Positions 41,739 through 49,755 of a DNA stretch of 64,000 nucleotides are shown one piece after another (position 1 is the first letter of the stretch; every line of letters begins with the position of its first letter). This DNA is from Flavobacteriales bacterium UBA7468 (GTDB lineage Bacteria > Bacteroidota > Bacteroidia > Flavobacteriales_D > Crocinitomicaceae). The stretch is taken from positions 124,001 through 188,000 of the forward strand of contig DLPC01000026.1 of the NCBI GenBank assembly GCA_002478565.1. The letters run 5' to 3'. The notes below the pieces were generated by a model, which saw only the letters and a list, made by a program, of their open reading frames with translations, did not search any database and had not been told where the DNA came from. The position numbers were made by a program, and so were the translations under genes.

Positions 41739-42056
41739 TTACATTAAAGCTTCGAGTTTCTCAGCGAGGACGGCTTTTGAAACGGCGCCAACTGATTTGT
41801 CAACGACCTCTCCATTTTTAATGAAAAGAACAGTTGGAATTGAACGCACGCCAAACTGTGCAGAAACGCCCATGTTGTGGTCTACGTTTACTTTACCGAT
41901 GAGTGCTTTTCCTTCATATTCGTGGTGCATTTCTTCGATAACTGGACCGATCATGCGGCAAGGGCCACACCATTCTGCCCAGAAGTCAACAATAACTGGT
42001 TTGTCAGATTTCATGACTAATTCGTCGAAGTTTGCATCTGTGATTTCTAATGCCAT
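41739..42056 (-). CDS. trxA: Thioredoxin
   Basis: A 105-residue cytoplasmic thioredoxin. The redox motif is WCGPC with C30 and C33, the buried aspartate is in VIVDFWAEW, and the cis-proline is in VRSIPTVLFIKNG. Length and all key residues are those of classical TrxA. A TAATTTTG box (minus strand, 42097-42104) is a possible -7 element 40 bases upstream. It is followed by a stable terminator, suggesting a mostly single-gene transcript. It differs from the two periplasmic TlpA proteins at 16599-18897 by lacking a signal. Confidence 0.97.
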   Translation of the reverse strand: MALEITDANFDELVMKSDKPVIVDFWAEWCGPCRMIGPVIEEMHHEYEGKALIGKVNVDHNMGVSAQFGVRSIPTVLFIKNGEVVDKSVGAVSKAVLAEKLEALM

Positions 42057-42135
42057 TTTATTTAGTTTTTAAGGTGTCAATACTACTTAGGAGCGACAAA
42101 ATTAATGCTTTTTAATTGAAGCTCAGTTTAAACGA

Positions 42136-44970
42136 TTATTTTTTTGTTGGTAACAACATTTCTTGTGCTAGATATTTGGCGGTGTATGATATCTGCGAGG
42201 CTTTCTGAATAATTTGCTCAGGCGTACCGCTGCAAACAACATTCCCTCCTCTTTGACCTCCTTCCGGACCTATATCTATGATGTAGTCTCCTGCTTTGAT
42301 CATATCAAGATTATGTTCGATAACAAGTACCGTATTACCTTCATCAACCAAGCGCTGCAGCACCGCTAAAAGCATGTTGATATCTTCAAAATGAAGACCT
42401 GTTGAAGGTTCGTCTAGAATGTAAATGGTTTTTCCAGTAGCTTTTTTAGCCAATTCAGCTGCAAGTTTGATGCGTTGTGCTTCACCACCAGATAATGTTG
42501 TAGAGGATTGCCCGAGTTGAATATATCCGAGACCAACCTCTTGAAGGGTGAGCAATACGCGGTATATTTTAGGGTGATTTTCAAAAAATAGCACGGCTTC
42601 ATTGATGGTCATGTGTAGCACATCCGCAATGCTCTTGCCTTTGTATTTAACCTCTAGTGTTTCGGCGTTGTAGCGCTTGCCATTGCAGGTTTCACACAAT
42701 ACATAAACATCAGGTAAGAAATTCATTTCAATGAGTCGCATGCCACCTCCATTGCAAGTTTCACACTTTCCTCCAGCTACGTTGAATGAAAAGCGCCCCG
42801 CTTTATAGCCTCTAATTTGAGCCTCAGGCATACTGGCAAACAACGAGCGAATTTCATCAAAAACTTTGGTGTAGGTGACTGGATTTGACCGCGGGGTTCT
42901 GCCTATCGGACTTTGGTCTATCTCAATAACTTTATCAAGATGTTCGAGGCCCTTTATTTTTTCATAGGGTAGGGGCGTCCTGATTTCATCATAAAAATGA
43001 TTCATCAAGATAGGGTAGAGCGTTTGGTTGATCAAGCTCGATTTACCACTGCCACTCACACCAGTAACGAATGTAAACGTTCCAAGCGGAATTTTGATGT
43101 TGCATTTTTGAAGATTATGGCCAGTTGCCCCGATCAATTCGAGGTGTGAACCGTTCCCTTTTCTGCGCTTTTGAGGCATGCTGATTTGGAGATCGCCATT
43201 TAAATACCCTGCAGTGGTAGTTTTTGACTGAAGCATTTCAGTGTAGGTACCGGCAAAAACAATCGATCCGCCATGTTTTCCGGCACCAGGGCCTATGTCG
43301 ACAATATAATCTGCAGCTTCCATCATTTCTTTGTCGTGTTCTACAACAAGGACTGTATTGCCTAAGTCTCGAAGTTTGGTAAGCGAAGCGATCAATTTTG
43401 TATTGTCTCTTTGATGTAGCCCAATGGACGGTTCATCGAGAATATAAAGTACGTTGAGTAATTCTGTGCCAATTTGCGTGGCTAATCTGATGCGTTGGGC
43501 CTCTCCACCAGACAGTGTTTTGGCACTGCGGTTCATGGTGAGGTAATCAAGACCAACCTCTAAGACAAACCCAAGTCTGGAATTGATTTCTTTGATGATT
43601 TCTTTGCCGATAAAAAGTGCTTGCTCATCCAGGATTTCCGGCAGCGTATGGCACCAGTCTTGAAGGCTTTGTAAATCAAGTTGGCCTAATTCTCCAATAT
43701 GCTTGTCCCCAATTTTGAAATGTAATGCTTCTTTGCGGAGTCGGTATCCGGTACAAGTAGTGCACGTTTTTTTCTGCATGAAGCTCTGAGCCCAACGCTG
43801 TATGGCCGTGCTGGAGTCATCGGCATGTCTGCTTAAAAAATGAATGAGACCTTCGAATCTTTCTTGCGTATCATCAGGCCCTAGCTCCATATCCTCATTG
43901 CCGTACAACAATAAATCGATGAGGGCTTCATCCATATCGGCAAGAGGCGTATTCAATGTAAAATGTTGGGTACTGAGAATGCGTTCAATTTTGTCAAAAA
44001 TCCAAGATTTTTTATACTCGCCAAGTGGTGCGAGCCCACCTTTTTTAATGGATAAATTCGGATGAGGTATGATTTTATCGCGGTCCATTTCACTGACCTC
44101 GCCGAGGCCCTTGCAACTTGGACATGCGCCGTAAGGAGAATTGAAAGAAAATAAGCTCGGTTCAGGTTCTGGATAACTGATGCCAGTGCTCGGACACATT
44201 AGTGAGCGGCTGTAATGCCTCACCACATTACTGTCTAAATCGAGTACCATCAGGCTGCCATCGCCGAGTTTCATACAAGTTGTAACGGTTTCATAACAAC
44301 GCCTAAAATCCACTTCGTCAGCTACAAATCGATCTACAACGATTTCGATGTCATGAATTTTATAGCGATCTAGCTTTAAGCCTTTTTGAATTTCATGAAC
44401 TTCACCATCGACACGAACGCGCAGGTAACCCAATCGCTGAATTTGTTCAAAAAGTTCACGATAATGACCTTTTCGTCCTCTCACTTTGGGCGCAAGTAAT
44501 GCGACGCGCTTGCCTTTGAAATCATTTTGAATAAGGGTTGCAATCGTTTCATCACTGTACTTGACCATCGCTTCACCGCTCAGGAAGGAATAAGCAGTTG
44601 CCGTTCTTGCATAAAGCAAGCGAAAAAAGTCATAGAGTTCTGTGATGGTCCCGACTGTTGACCTCGGTGAACGACCAACTGTTTTTTGTTCTATTGAAAT
44701 AACGGGGCTGAGGCCATCAATTTTATCGACATCTGGTCGCTCAAGGCCACCAATAAACTGACGCGCGTAGGCAGAGAAAGTGTCGAGGTAGCGACGTTGC
44801 CCTTCTGCAAAGATGGTATCGAAAGCTAATGAAGATTTCCCACTTCCGCTAAGCCCTGTAAACACGACTAATTGATGTCGAGGAATACTCAAATGCACAT
44901 CTTTCAGATTGTGTTCTCGGGCACCTTGAACGATGATATGTGTGTTGGGTTCTACTTTTGCCTTGGACAT
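42136..44970 (-). CDS. uvrA: Excinuclease ABC subunit A
   Basis: A 944-residue UvrA, the damage-recognition ATPase of nucleotide excision repair. Both ABC halves are present: Walker A GLSGSGKSSLAFD (about 38-50) and GVSGSGKSSLINQ (about 640-652), each with an LSGGEAQRI signature and a DEPS Walker B. The zinc motifs CETCNGGG and CETCNGKRYNAETL are in the second half. The protein is full length. It is divergent from dacB, whose ATG lies 42 bases away. Confidence 0.98.
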   Translation of the reverse strand: MSKAKVEPNTHIIVQGAREHNLKDVHLSIPRHQLVVFTGLSGSGKSSLAFDTIFAEGQRRYLDTFSAYARQFIGGLERPDVDKIDGLSPVISIEQKTVGRSPRSTVGTITELYDFFRLLYARTATAYSFLSGEAMVKYSDETIATLIQNDFKGKRVALLAPKVRGRKGHYRELFEQIQRLGYLRVRVDGEVHEIQKGLKLDRYKIHDIEIVVDRFVADEVDFRRCYETVTTCMKLGDGSLMVLDLDSNVVRHYSRSLMCPSTGISYPEPEPSLFSFNSPYGACPSCKGLGEVSEMDRDKIIPHPNLSIKKGGLAPLGEYKKSWIFDKIERILSTQHFTLNTPLADMDEALIDLLLYGNEDMELGPDDTQERFEGLIHFLSRHADDSSTAIQRWAQSFMQKKTCTTCTGYRLRKEALHFKIGDKHIGELGQLDLQSLQDWCHTLPEILDEQALFIGKEIIKEINSRLGFVLEVGLDYLTMNRSAKTLSGGEAQRIRLATQIGTELLNVLYILDEPSIGLHQRDNTKLIASLTKLRDLGNTVLVVEHDKEMMEAADYIVDIGPGAGKHGGSIVFAGTYTEMLQSKTTTAGYLNGDLQISMPQKRRKGNGSHLELIGATGHNLQKCNIKIPLGTFTFVTGVSGSGKSSLINQTLYPILMNHFYDEIRTPLPYEKIKGLEHLDKVIEIDQSPIGRTPRSNPVTYTKVFDEIRSLFASMPEAQIRGYKAGRFSFNVAGGKCETCNGGGMRLIEMNFLPDVYVLCETCNGKRYNAETLEVKYKGKSIADVLHMTINEAVLFFENHPKIYRVLLTLQEVGLGYIQLGQSSTTLSGGEAQRIKLAAELAKKATGKTIYILDEPSTGLHFEDINMLLAVLQRLVDEGNTVLVIEHNLDMIKAGDYIIDIGPEGGQRGGNVVCSGTPEQIIQKASQISYTAKYLAQEMLLPTKK

Positions 44971-45000
44971 TTGCTTTCGATTTCGGGCGTAAAAATAAAT

Positions 45001-45008
45001 TAAATTTG
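45001..45008 (+). promoter_or_regulatory. -7 box for dacB
   Basis: TAAATTTG fits TAnnTTTG and ends three bases before the dacB ATG. No TTG stands at 17-20 bases upstream (the nearest is 27 away). The short gap suggests a leaderless message. Confidence 0.4.
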
Positions 45009-45011
45009 TGG

Positions 45012-46466
45012 ATGCGCTTTTTATATTTCACCCTGTTTCTATTGGTATTCTCGTTAGATGCTGCTACGCAGCCTCACATTCAAGAAGCCCTCAGACAACT
45101 ACAAACAGACCCTTCATTGAAAGGTTCACAATGGAGTGTTTGTGCTTTTGATATGCAAACAGGAGATACCATTGCAACATGGAACCCCGATCTGGCACTC
45201 TCTGGTGCATCGATCACTAAATTGTTTAGCACTGCTGCTGCGCTCGCAACTTTAGGCCCAGACTACGCCGCTACAACAAAGATTTACATTGATGGACCCG
45301 TACAAGATGGTATTTTGAACGGCAATGTTTGGGTCGTTGGTAGTGGGGATGTGAGTTTGGGTTCAAGGTACTTTCATGAGCCTGGAACTGAATTCCAATT
45401 TCTAGACCAATGGGTAATGGAATTGAAAAAAATAGGTATCCAAACAATTAAAGGCAACATTATCACTGATGCCACCGCTTTTGGCTATGAAAGTTGTCCG
45501 GTGGGCTGGGAGCCTGTAGATATGGGAAACTATTATGGTTGCGGTGCTTTTGGACTTAATTTCTTTGACAACACCTTGAAGCTTTCTTTTAAATCAGGTG
45601 CTTCGGGCTCAACTCCCCAATTACTTTCTATTTTTCCAAATGATTTTTCTTATCAATTGAACATCCAAGCAAAGTCTGCTTCGATCAACGATGATCAAAC
45701 TTTTGTGCACGGAACCCCATTTGATTACAACAGAAAAATAACGGGCCGGCTTCCAGCAAATCGCAGTGCTTTTGTGATCAAGGCGAGCATGCCGGATCCC
45801 GAAAAATTGTTGGCCCAATTGTTTTACGAAAGTTTGCAAAAGAATGGATTGCGAGTTGATGGTGGGCCGCTTTCTAAAAGATTGTCCTCGGAGAAATTCG
45901 ATTTGAATAGTGCGCAATTAATTTTTACGCATAATGGCAGTACCGTTAAAGAAATTGTTTTTTGGACCAATCAGCGCAGTGTCAATTTATATGCAGAAGG
46001 ATTGTTGCGTCAGGTAGGCTATCATCGTTTTGGTTTTGGATCTTATTCAAACGGCCTTAGGGTTTTAGATAGTTTGAACAGCAGTTGGGGTGTAGTGCCC
46101 GTCCAAATCGTTGACGGCAGCGGTTTATCGAAAGCCAACAATATTTCAGCAAGGCAATTTGTGAATTTACTTCATGCGCAAATGAATACCGATTATTTTC
46201 GACATCTGTATGGAAGTTTACCTATTGCAGGTCTGAGCGGAACAGTCAAATCATTGTGTTCAGGGCAAATAGGAGAGGGTCGCATTCATGCTAAGAGCGG
46301 TAGCATCGATGGCATTAAAGCTTATGCCGGATATATAGAGTCTTTGGAGGGTCACCAGATTTGTTTTGCTATCATTGCTCATCATCCGACCTTGAGCGGC
46401 ACGCAACTATCCAAAAAAATGGAGCCTCTTTTGAATGCTATGGTTAGTTCAATTCAACCTGAATGA
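45012..46466 (+). CDS. dacB: D-alanyl-D-alanine carboxypeptidase/endopeptidase (PBP4, DacB)
   Basis: A 484-residue penicillin-binding protein of the PBP4/S13 family, which trims peptidoglycan cross-links in the periplasm. The signal peptide ends near residue 18. The catalytic S67-x-x-K70 is in SGASITKLFST; the GSGLSKAN motif and K428-S-G (AKSGSIDGIKAYAGYI) complete the three active-site motifs. The ATG at 45012 is chosen because the frame upstream overlaps uvrA and lacks a signal peptide. Its last 23 bases overlap the convergent ddl. Confidence 0.94.
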   Translation: MRFLYFTLFLLVFSLDAATQPHIQEALRQLQTDPSLKGSQWSVCAFDMQTGDTIATWNPDLALSGASITKLFSTAAALATLGPDYAATTKIYIDGPVQDGILNGNVWVVGSGDVSLGSRYFHEPGTEFQFLDQWVMELKKIGIQTIKGNIITDATAFGYESCPVGWEPVDMGNYYGCGAFGLNFFDNTLKLSFKSGASGSTPQLLSIFPNDFSYQLNIQAKSASINDDQTFVHGTPFDYNRKITGRLPANRSAFVIKASMPDPEKLLAQLFYESLQKNGLRVDGGPLSKRLSSEKFDLNSAQLIFTHNGSTVKEIVFWTNQRSVNLYAEGLLRQVGYHRFGFGSYSNGLRVLDSLNSSWGVVPVQIVDGSGLSKANNISARQFVNLLHAQMNTDYFRHLYGSLPIAGLSGTVKSLCSGQIGEGRIHAKSGSIDGIKAYAGYIESLEGHQICFAIIAHHPTLSGTQLSKKMEPLLNAMVSSIQPE

Positions 46467-47409
46467 TTTCATTCCAGAAGTCCGAGATGCTTATTTGCGC
46501 AGCTGCTAACATTTGTGGAACAATACTCGCTGGTGAAAAACCAGGTGTCGTATTGACTTCTATAATAAATGCCTCATTATTGACAATCATAAAATCTATG
46601 CGTGCGATAGCTTTGAGGCTCAATAAGTCATAAATATTTTTGGCAGTTTCTTGAACGTTTAGAGCCAGTTCTGGAGAAATTCTTGCTGGTGTAATTTCTT
46701 GAGATTTACCATTGTATTTGGCATCAAAATCAAAAAACTCTGTGTCTGATACGATTTCTGTTAACGGGAGCGCAACAATGCCGTTTTTACCTCTGTACAC
46801 CCCGCAGGTTACTTCGATGCCATCAAGGAATGCTTCTAATACAACCCTTTTCCCTTCTCGAAATGCCAGCTTTAGAGCGGGTGCTAAATCGGAAGGTGCT
46901 TTTACTTTGGAAATGCCATAGCTAGAGCCGGAATCGGCGGGCTTCACAAATAGGGGGAGACCCAATTGATCAATAAGTACTTGTTCTTCAAATTGGTTTG
47001 GGTTAGTCATCAAAACAGAGGAAGCCACCTTGTATCCAAAGCCCTTTAAGAATTGGTTGCAATACCATTTATCGAAAGAAAGTGCAGATGCCAAAACACC
47101 TGAATTGATGCACGGAATTCCGATCATGTCAAGATAAGCTTGAATTTTTCCGTTTTCACCGGGGTCACCATGCGTGTAAACAAGCCCGGCGTCGAGCTGC
47201 TTTTCTTCGCCATTGATATGATAAGTGCCCTTATTTAAGTTGAAAGGGGTGGTACTATTCTCTAATTGAACTTCCCAGTCATTTTTCGTGACGATGATCA
47301 ATACGCATTCAGCATGAGCTGGAAAGTGGGTACGAATAGTTTGCGCACTTTTTAGGGAGATGTCAAACTCGGAGGAAAAACCACCGCAAAATAGGCCGAT
47401 GCGCTTCAT
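46444..47409 (-). CDS. ddl: D-alanine--D-alanine ligase
   Basis: A 321-residue ATP-grasp ligase that joins two D-alanines for peptidoglycan. Motifs include an N-terminal LFCGGFSSEFDISLKSA (about 6-22), the VKPADSGSSYGISKV loop (about 151-165), VTCGVY and the C-terminal IARIDFMIV and FIIEVNTTPGFSPASIVPQM (E and N near 290). The ATG at 47409 is preferred over a TTG six codons upstream. A possible -7 box (TAATTTTG) lies 15 bases upstream. Converges on dacB, and both act on peptidoglycan D-Ala-D-Ala. Confidence 0.94.
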   Translation of the reverse strand: MKRIGLFCGGFSSEFDISLKSAQTIRTHFPAHAECVLIIVTKNDWEVQLENSTTPFNLNKGTYHINGEEKQLDAGLVYTHGDPGENGKIQAYLDMIGIPCINSGVLASALSFDKWYCNQFLKGFGYKVASSVLMTNPNQFEEQVLIDQLGLPLFVKPADSGSSYGISKVKAPSDLAPALKLAFREGKRVVLEAFLDGIEVTCGVYRGKNGIVALPLTEIVSDTEFFDFDAKYNGKSQEITPARISPELALNVQETAKNIYDLLSLKAIARIDFMIVNNEAFIIEVNTTPGFSPASIVPQMLAAAQISISDFWNEIIQVELN

Positions 47410-47443
47410 ATCAAGAATTTGGGTCAAAATTATCTAAAATTGG

Positions 47444-47451
47444 TAATTTCG
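47444..47451 (+). promoter_or_regulatory. Imperfect -7 box for the acyltransferase gene
   Basis: TAATTTCG is one base from TAnnTTTG and ends four bases before the ATG at 47456. It lies in the divergent gap with ddl. Support is weaker than for the other boxes. Confidence 0.3.
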
Positions 47452-47455
47452 CAGC

Positions 47456-48769
47456 ATGAGGCCTTTGTATTTTATTTTTTGGTTCTGCCTAGGTTTTAGT
47501 TTTCGCTTGTTTTTTAAACGAGTGGTGCAAGTCAGGCCCAACAAGAAGCGTTTTGGACGCACCATTTTTGTAAGTAATCACCCTTCTGCTTTTTTAGATC
47601 CTATCGTCATTGCCAGACTCAGAAAACCGGTCATTTACTTCATGACGCGCTCAGACGTATTTAACAAATTTACAAGGCCTATTTTCTGGTTGGCTCATAT
47701 GTTACCTATTTACAGGCAGCAAGATGGGGGTGATTCGCAAGAGAAAAATAAAAAAGTATTCAAAAAAGCAACGCAGGCCCTTGCGCGCAACCGTAATCTT
47801 TTGGTTTTTGGTGAAGGTATTACCGATGACATCTTTGAACGCCGTCTTAAGCCCATCAAAAAGGGAGCCATTCGCATTGGCTTTACTGCACTAGAAGACC
47901 TCAATTGGTCGGTAGAAATAAAAGTTCAAGGCCTGGGAATCAATTATACCAATCCAGGCATTTTGAGAAGCGAAGTGCTAATCGCAGGTGCTGAACCAAT
48001 TGTACTCAATGATTACAAAAATGCTTATCTAGAAAACCCAAATAAGGTCATTACTGAGCTCAATCGCGAACTCGAAGCCCGCATGCAAGCTCAAATTACG
48101 CATGTCATTACAGATGAAAATGTCATTTTGCACGAGCAGTTGCAGCAATTAACACGCAAGGGTATGCATGTTCATTGTTACGATTCAAGTTTAAGTTTGG
48201 AAGAACGTTGGCAATATTCTAAATCTTTGGCACAAATGCTCAATAGTAACGAAAAAGAAAACGAAGCTCGTTGGGCGCATTTAAAGCAAGCTATGCAAGC
48301 CTATTTTGCCGTACTAGCAAAAAATAAATTAACTGAAACTGAACTATATTGGTTCCGAATTGAGGAAAATTGGCGCCGACAACAAGTCTTAAACCTCTTT
48401 TTTTGGTTGCCATTTTTTATTTTGGGCCTCATTCATATCGCGCTACCTTATTTATGGGTCAAGCGTTTTGTGGAGAAAACACTCAAGCGACCCGTTTTTT
48501 GGTCGGGCGCAAAAATGGGTGTGCTCTTGGTTATTTTACCACTATGGAATTTCCTCTTGTTATGGTTAGCCTCTCACTATATCGACGCCAACTGGTCAAT
48601 TTGGAGCCTTTATTTTATCGGCTTGAATTTGGTTGCTCATGGTTTCCATCGTTTTATAACTACATGGAAAAATTGGCGAAAAGCAATGAAGTTCAGCGCA
48701 CAAAAAATGACTGAAATTGTTAATCAACGCACAGCTCTCATAGAGCTTGTCAAGGAAAACGGACTCTAA
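47456..48769 (+). CDS. Glycerol-3-phosphate/lysophosphatidate acyltransferase-like (PlsC fold)
   Basis: A 437-residue membrane acyltransferase. The N-terminal acyltransferase domain has the catalytic SNHPSAFLDP (H42, D48) and a second motif LLVFGEGITDD (about 117-127). The spacing between catalytic His and Asp is five residues, as in the NHPNALIDP-type subfamily, not the four of classical PlsC. The C-terminal half has about four membrane segments (about 310-400). The substrate is probably a phospholipid precursor. It shares one base with lipA (TAATG). Confidence 0.85.
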   Translation: MRPLYFIFWFCLGFSFRLFFKRVVQVRPNKKRFGRTIFVSNHPSAFLDPIVIARLRKPVIYFMTRSDVFNKFTRPIFWLAHMLPIYRQQDGGDSQEKNKKVFKKATQALARNRNLLVFGEGITDDIFERRLKPIKKGAIRIGFTALEDLNWSVEIKVQGLGINYTNPGILRSEVLIAGAEPIVLNDYKNAYLENPNKVITELNRELEARMQAQITHVITDENVILHEQLQQLTRKGMHVHCYDSSLSLEERWQYSKSLAQMLNSNEKENEARWAHLKQAMQAYFAVLAKNKLTETELYWFRIEENWRRQQVLNLFFWLPFFILGLIHIALPYLWVKRFVEKTLKRPVFWSGAKMGVLLVILPLWNFLLLWLASHYIDANWSIWSLYFIGLNLVAHGFHRFITTWKNWRKAMKFSAQKMTEIVNQRTALIELVKENGL

Positions 48770-49626
48770 TGGAAGAAAGTACGAGAATTAAAAAACCGAA
48801 ATGGCTTCGTGTTAAACTACCAACAGGAGAAAACTACCGCAAGGTCAGAGGCCTGGTAGACCAACACAATCTGCACACGATTTGTGAATCTGGAAGTTGT
48901 CCAAACATGGGTGAATGCTGGGGAGAAGGAACAGCCACGTTCATGATTCTCGGAAATATTTGTACCCGATCTTGTGGCTTTTGTGGAGTCCAAACCGGTA
49001 AACCTGACGCTGTTGATGAGTTTGAACCGGGAAAAGTGGCAAATTCTGTTAAAATCATGGGCGTTAAGCATGCGGTAATTACTTCAGTAGACCGCGATGA
49101 CCTCAAAGATGGTGGTGCCAATATTTGGGCGCAAACAATCAGAGCTATCAGGCAACAAAGTCCTGGCACGACACTCGAAACGCTCATCCCTGATTTTGCA
49201 GGCAATTGGGATAACCTTCAGATCTTGATCAATGCAGCTCCTGAAATTGTTTCACACAACTTAGAAACCGTTCGTCGACTGACAAAACAAGTTCGAATTC
49301 AAGCCAAATATGACCGAAGTTTAGAGTTATTGTTCCGTTTAAAGAAAGGCGGTATGCGTACTAAATCTGGTGTCATGCTCGGACTAGGAGAAACCCCAGA
49401 AGAAGTCATTGAAACGATGCAAGATTTGCGCGCTGTACAAGTAGATATCTTGACTTTAGGTCAGTATTTACAGCCAACGCCAAAGCATTTGCCGGTAGCG
49501 GAATTTATAGAGCCAGAACAGTTTGAGTATTACAAAAAACTTGGCATTGAAATGGGTTTTAGGTATGTAGAAAGCGGCCCGCTGGTAAGATCTTCTTACC
49601 ATGCAGAGAAGCATTTGTTTGATTGA
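48769..49626 (+). CDS. lipA: Lipoyl synthase (radical SAM)
   Basis: A 285-residue LipA that inserts sulfur into octanoyl groups of lipoyl domains. The auxiliary cluster motif CESGSCPNMGEC (C39, C44, C50) and the radical SAM motif CTRSCGFC (C65, C69, C72) are complete. The SSYHAE end (SSYHAEKHLFD) contributes the conserved serine ligand. Length is normal. It follows the acyltransferase with a one-base overlap and ends 129 bases before the T9SS cargo gene. Confidence 0.98.
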   Translation: MEESTRIKKPKWLRVKLPTGENYRKVRGLVDQHNLHTICESGSCPNMGECWGEGTATFMILGNICTRSCGFCGVQTGKPDAVDEFEPGKVANSVKIMGVKHAVITSVDRDDLKDGGANIWAQTIRAIRQQSPGTTLETLIPDFAGNWDNLQILINAAPEIVSHNLETVRRLTKQVRIQAKYDRSLELLFRLKKGGMRTKSGVMLGLGETPEEVIETMQDLRAVQVDILTLGQYLQPTPKHLPVAEFIEPEQFEYYKKLGIEMGFRYVESGPLVRSSYHAEKHLFD

Positions 49627-49755
49627 AAGAAATTTCAATTTACGACCTAACAAAAATTTATTAAAAAAAAGTGCTTTGTTCCCAACTCAAGACGGGATAT
49701 TAAGAGAATATTTCTTAATTTGGCACACTAAACTTGTACCATAAATAAATTATCT

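Noticed and set aside
41185..42072. A 295-codon open frame on the plus strand
   Set aside because: It lies antisense to trxA and the unknown membrane protein, has no recognisable domain and a cysteine- and phenylalanine-rich composition typical of a reverse-strand shadow.
47456..48769. A damaged PlsC active site (five instead of four residues between His and Asp)
   Set aside because: The NHPSAFLDP form matches a known subfamily spacing (NHPNALIDP-like), and the second GEG motif is intact, so it is not a defect.
49622..49639. Inverted repeat ATTGAAA-GAAA-TTTCAAT over the lipA stop codon
   Set aside because: The 7-base stem is almost entirely A/T and no T-run follows at once, so it is unlikely to terminate transcription. 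Without a second copy it is not a convincing operator.
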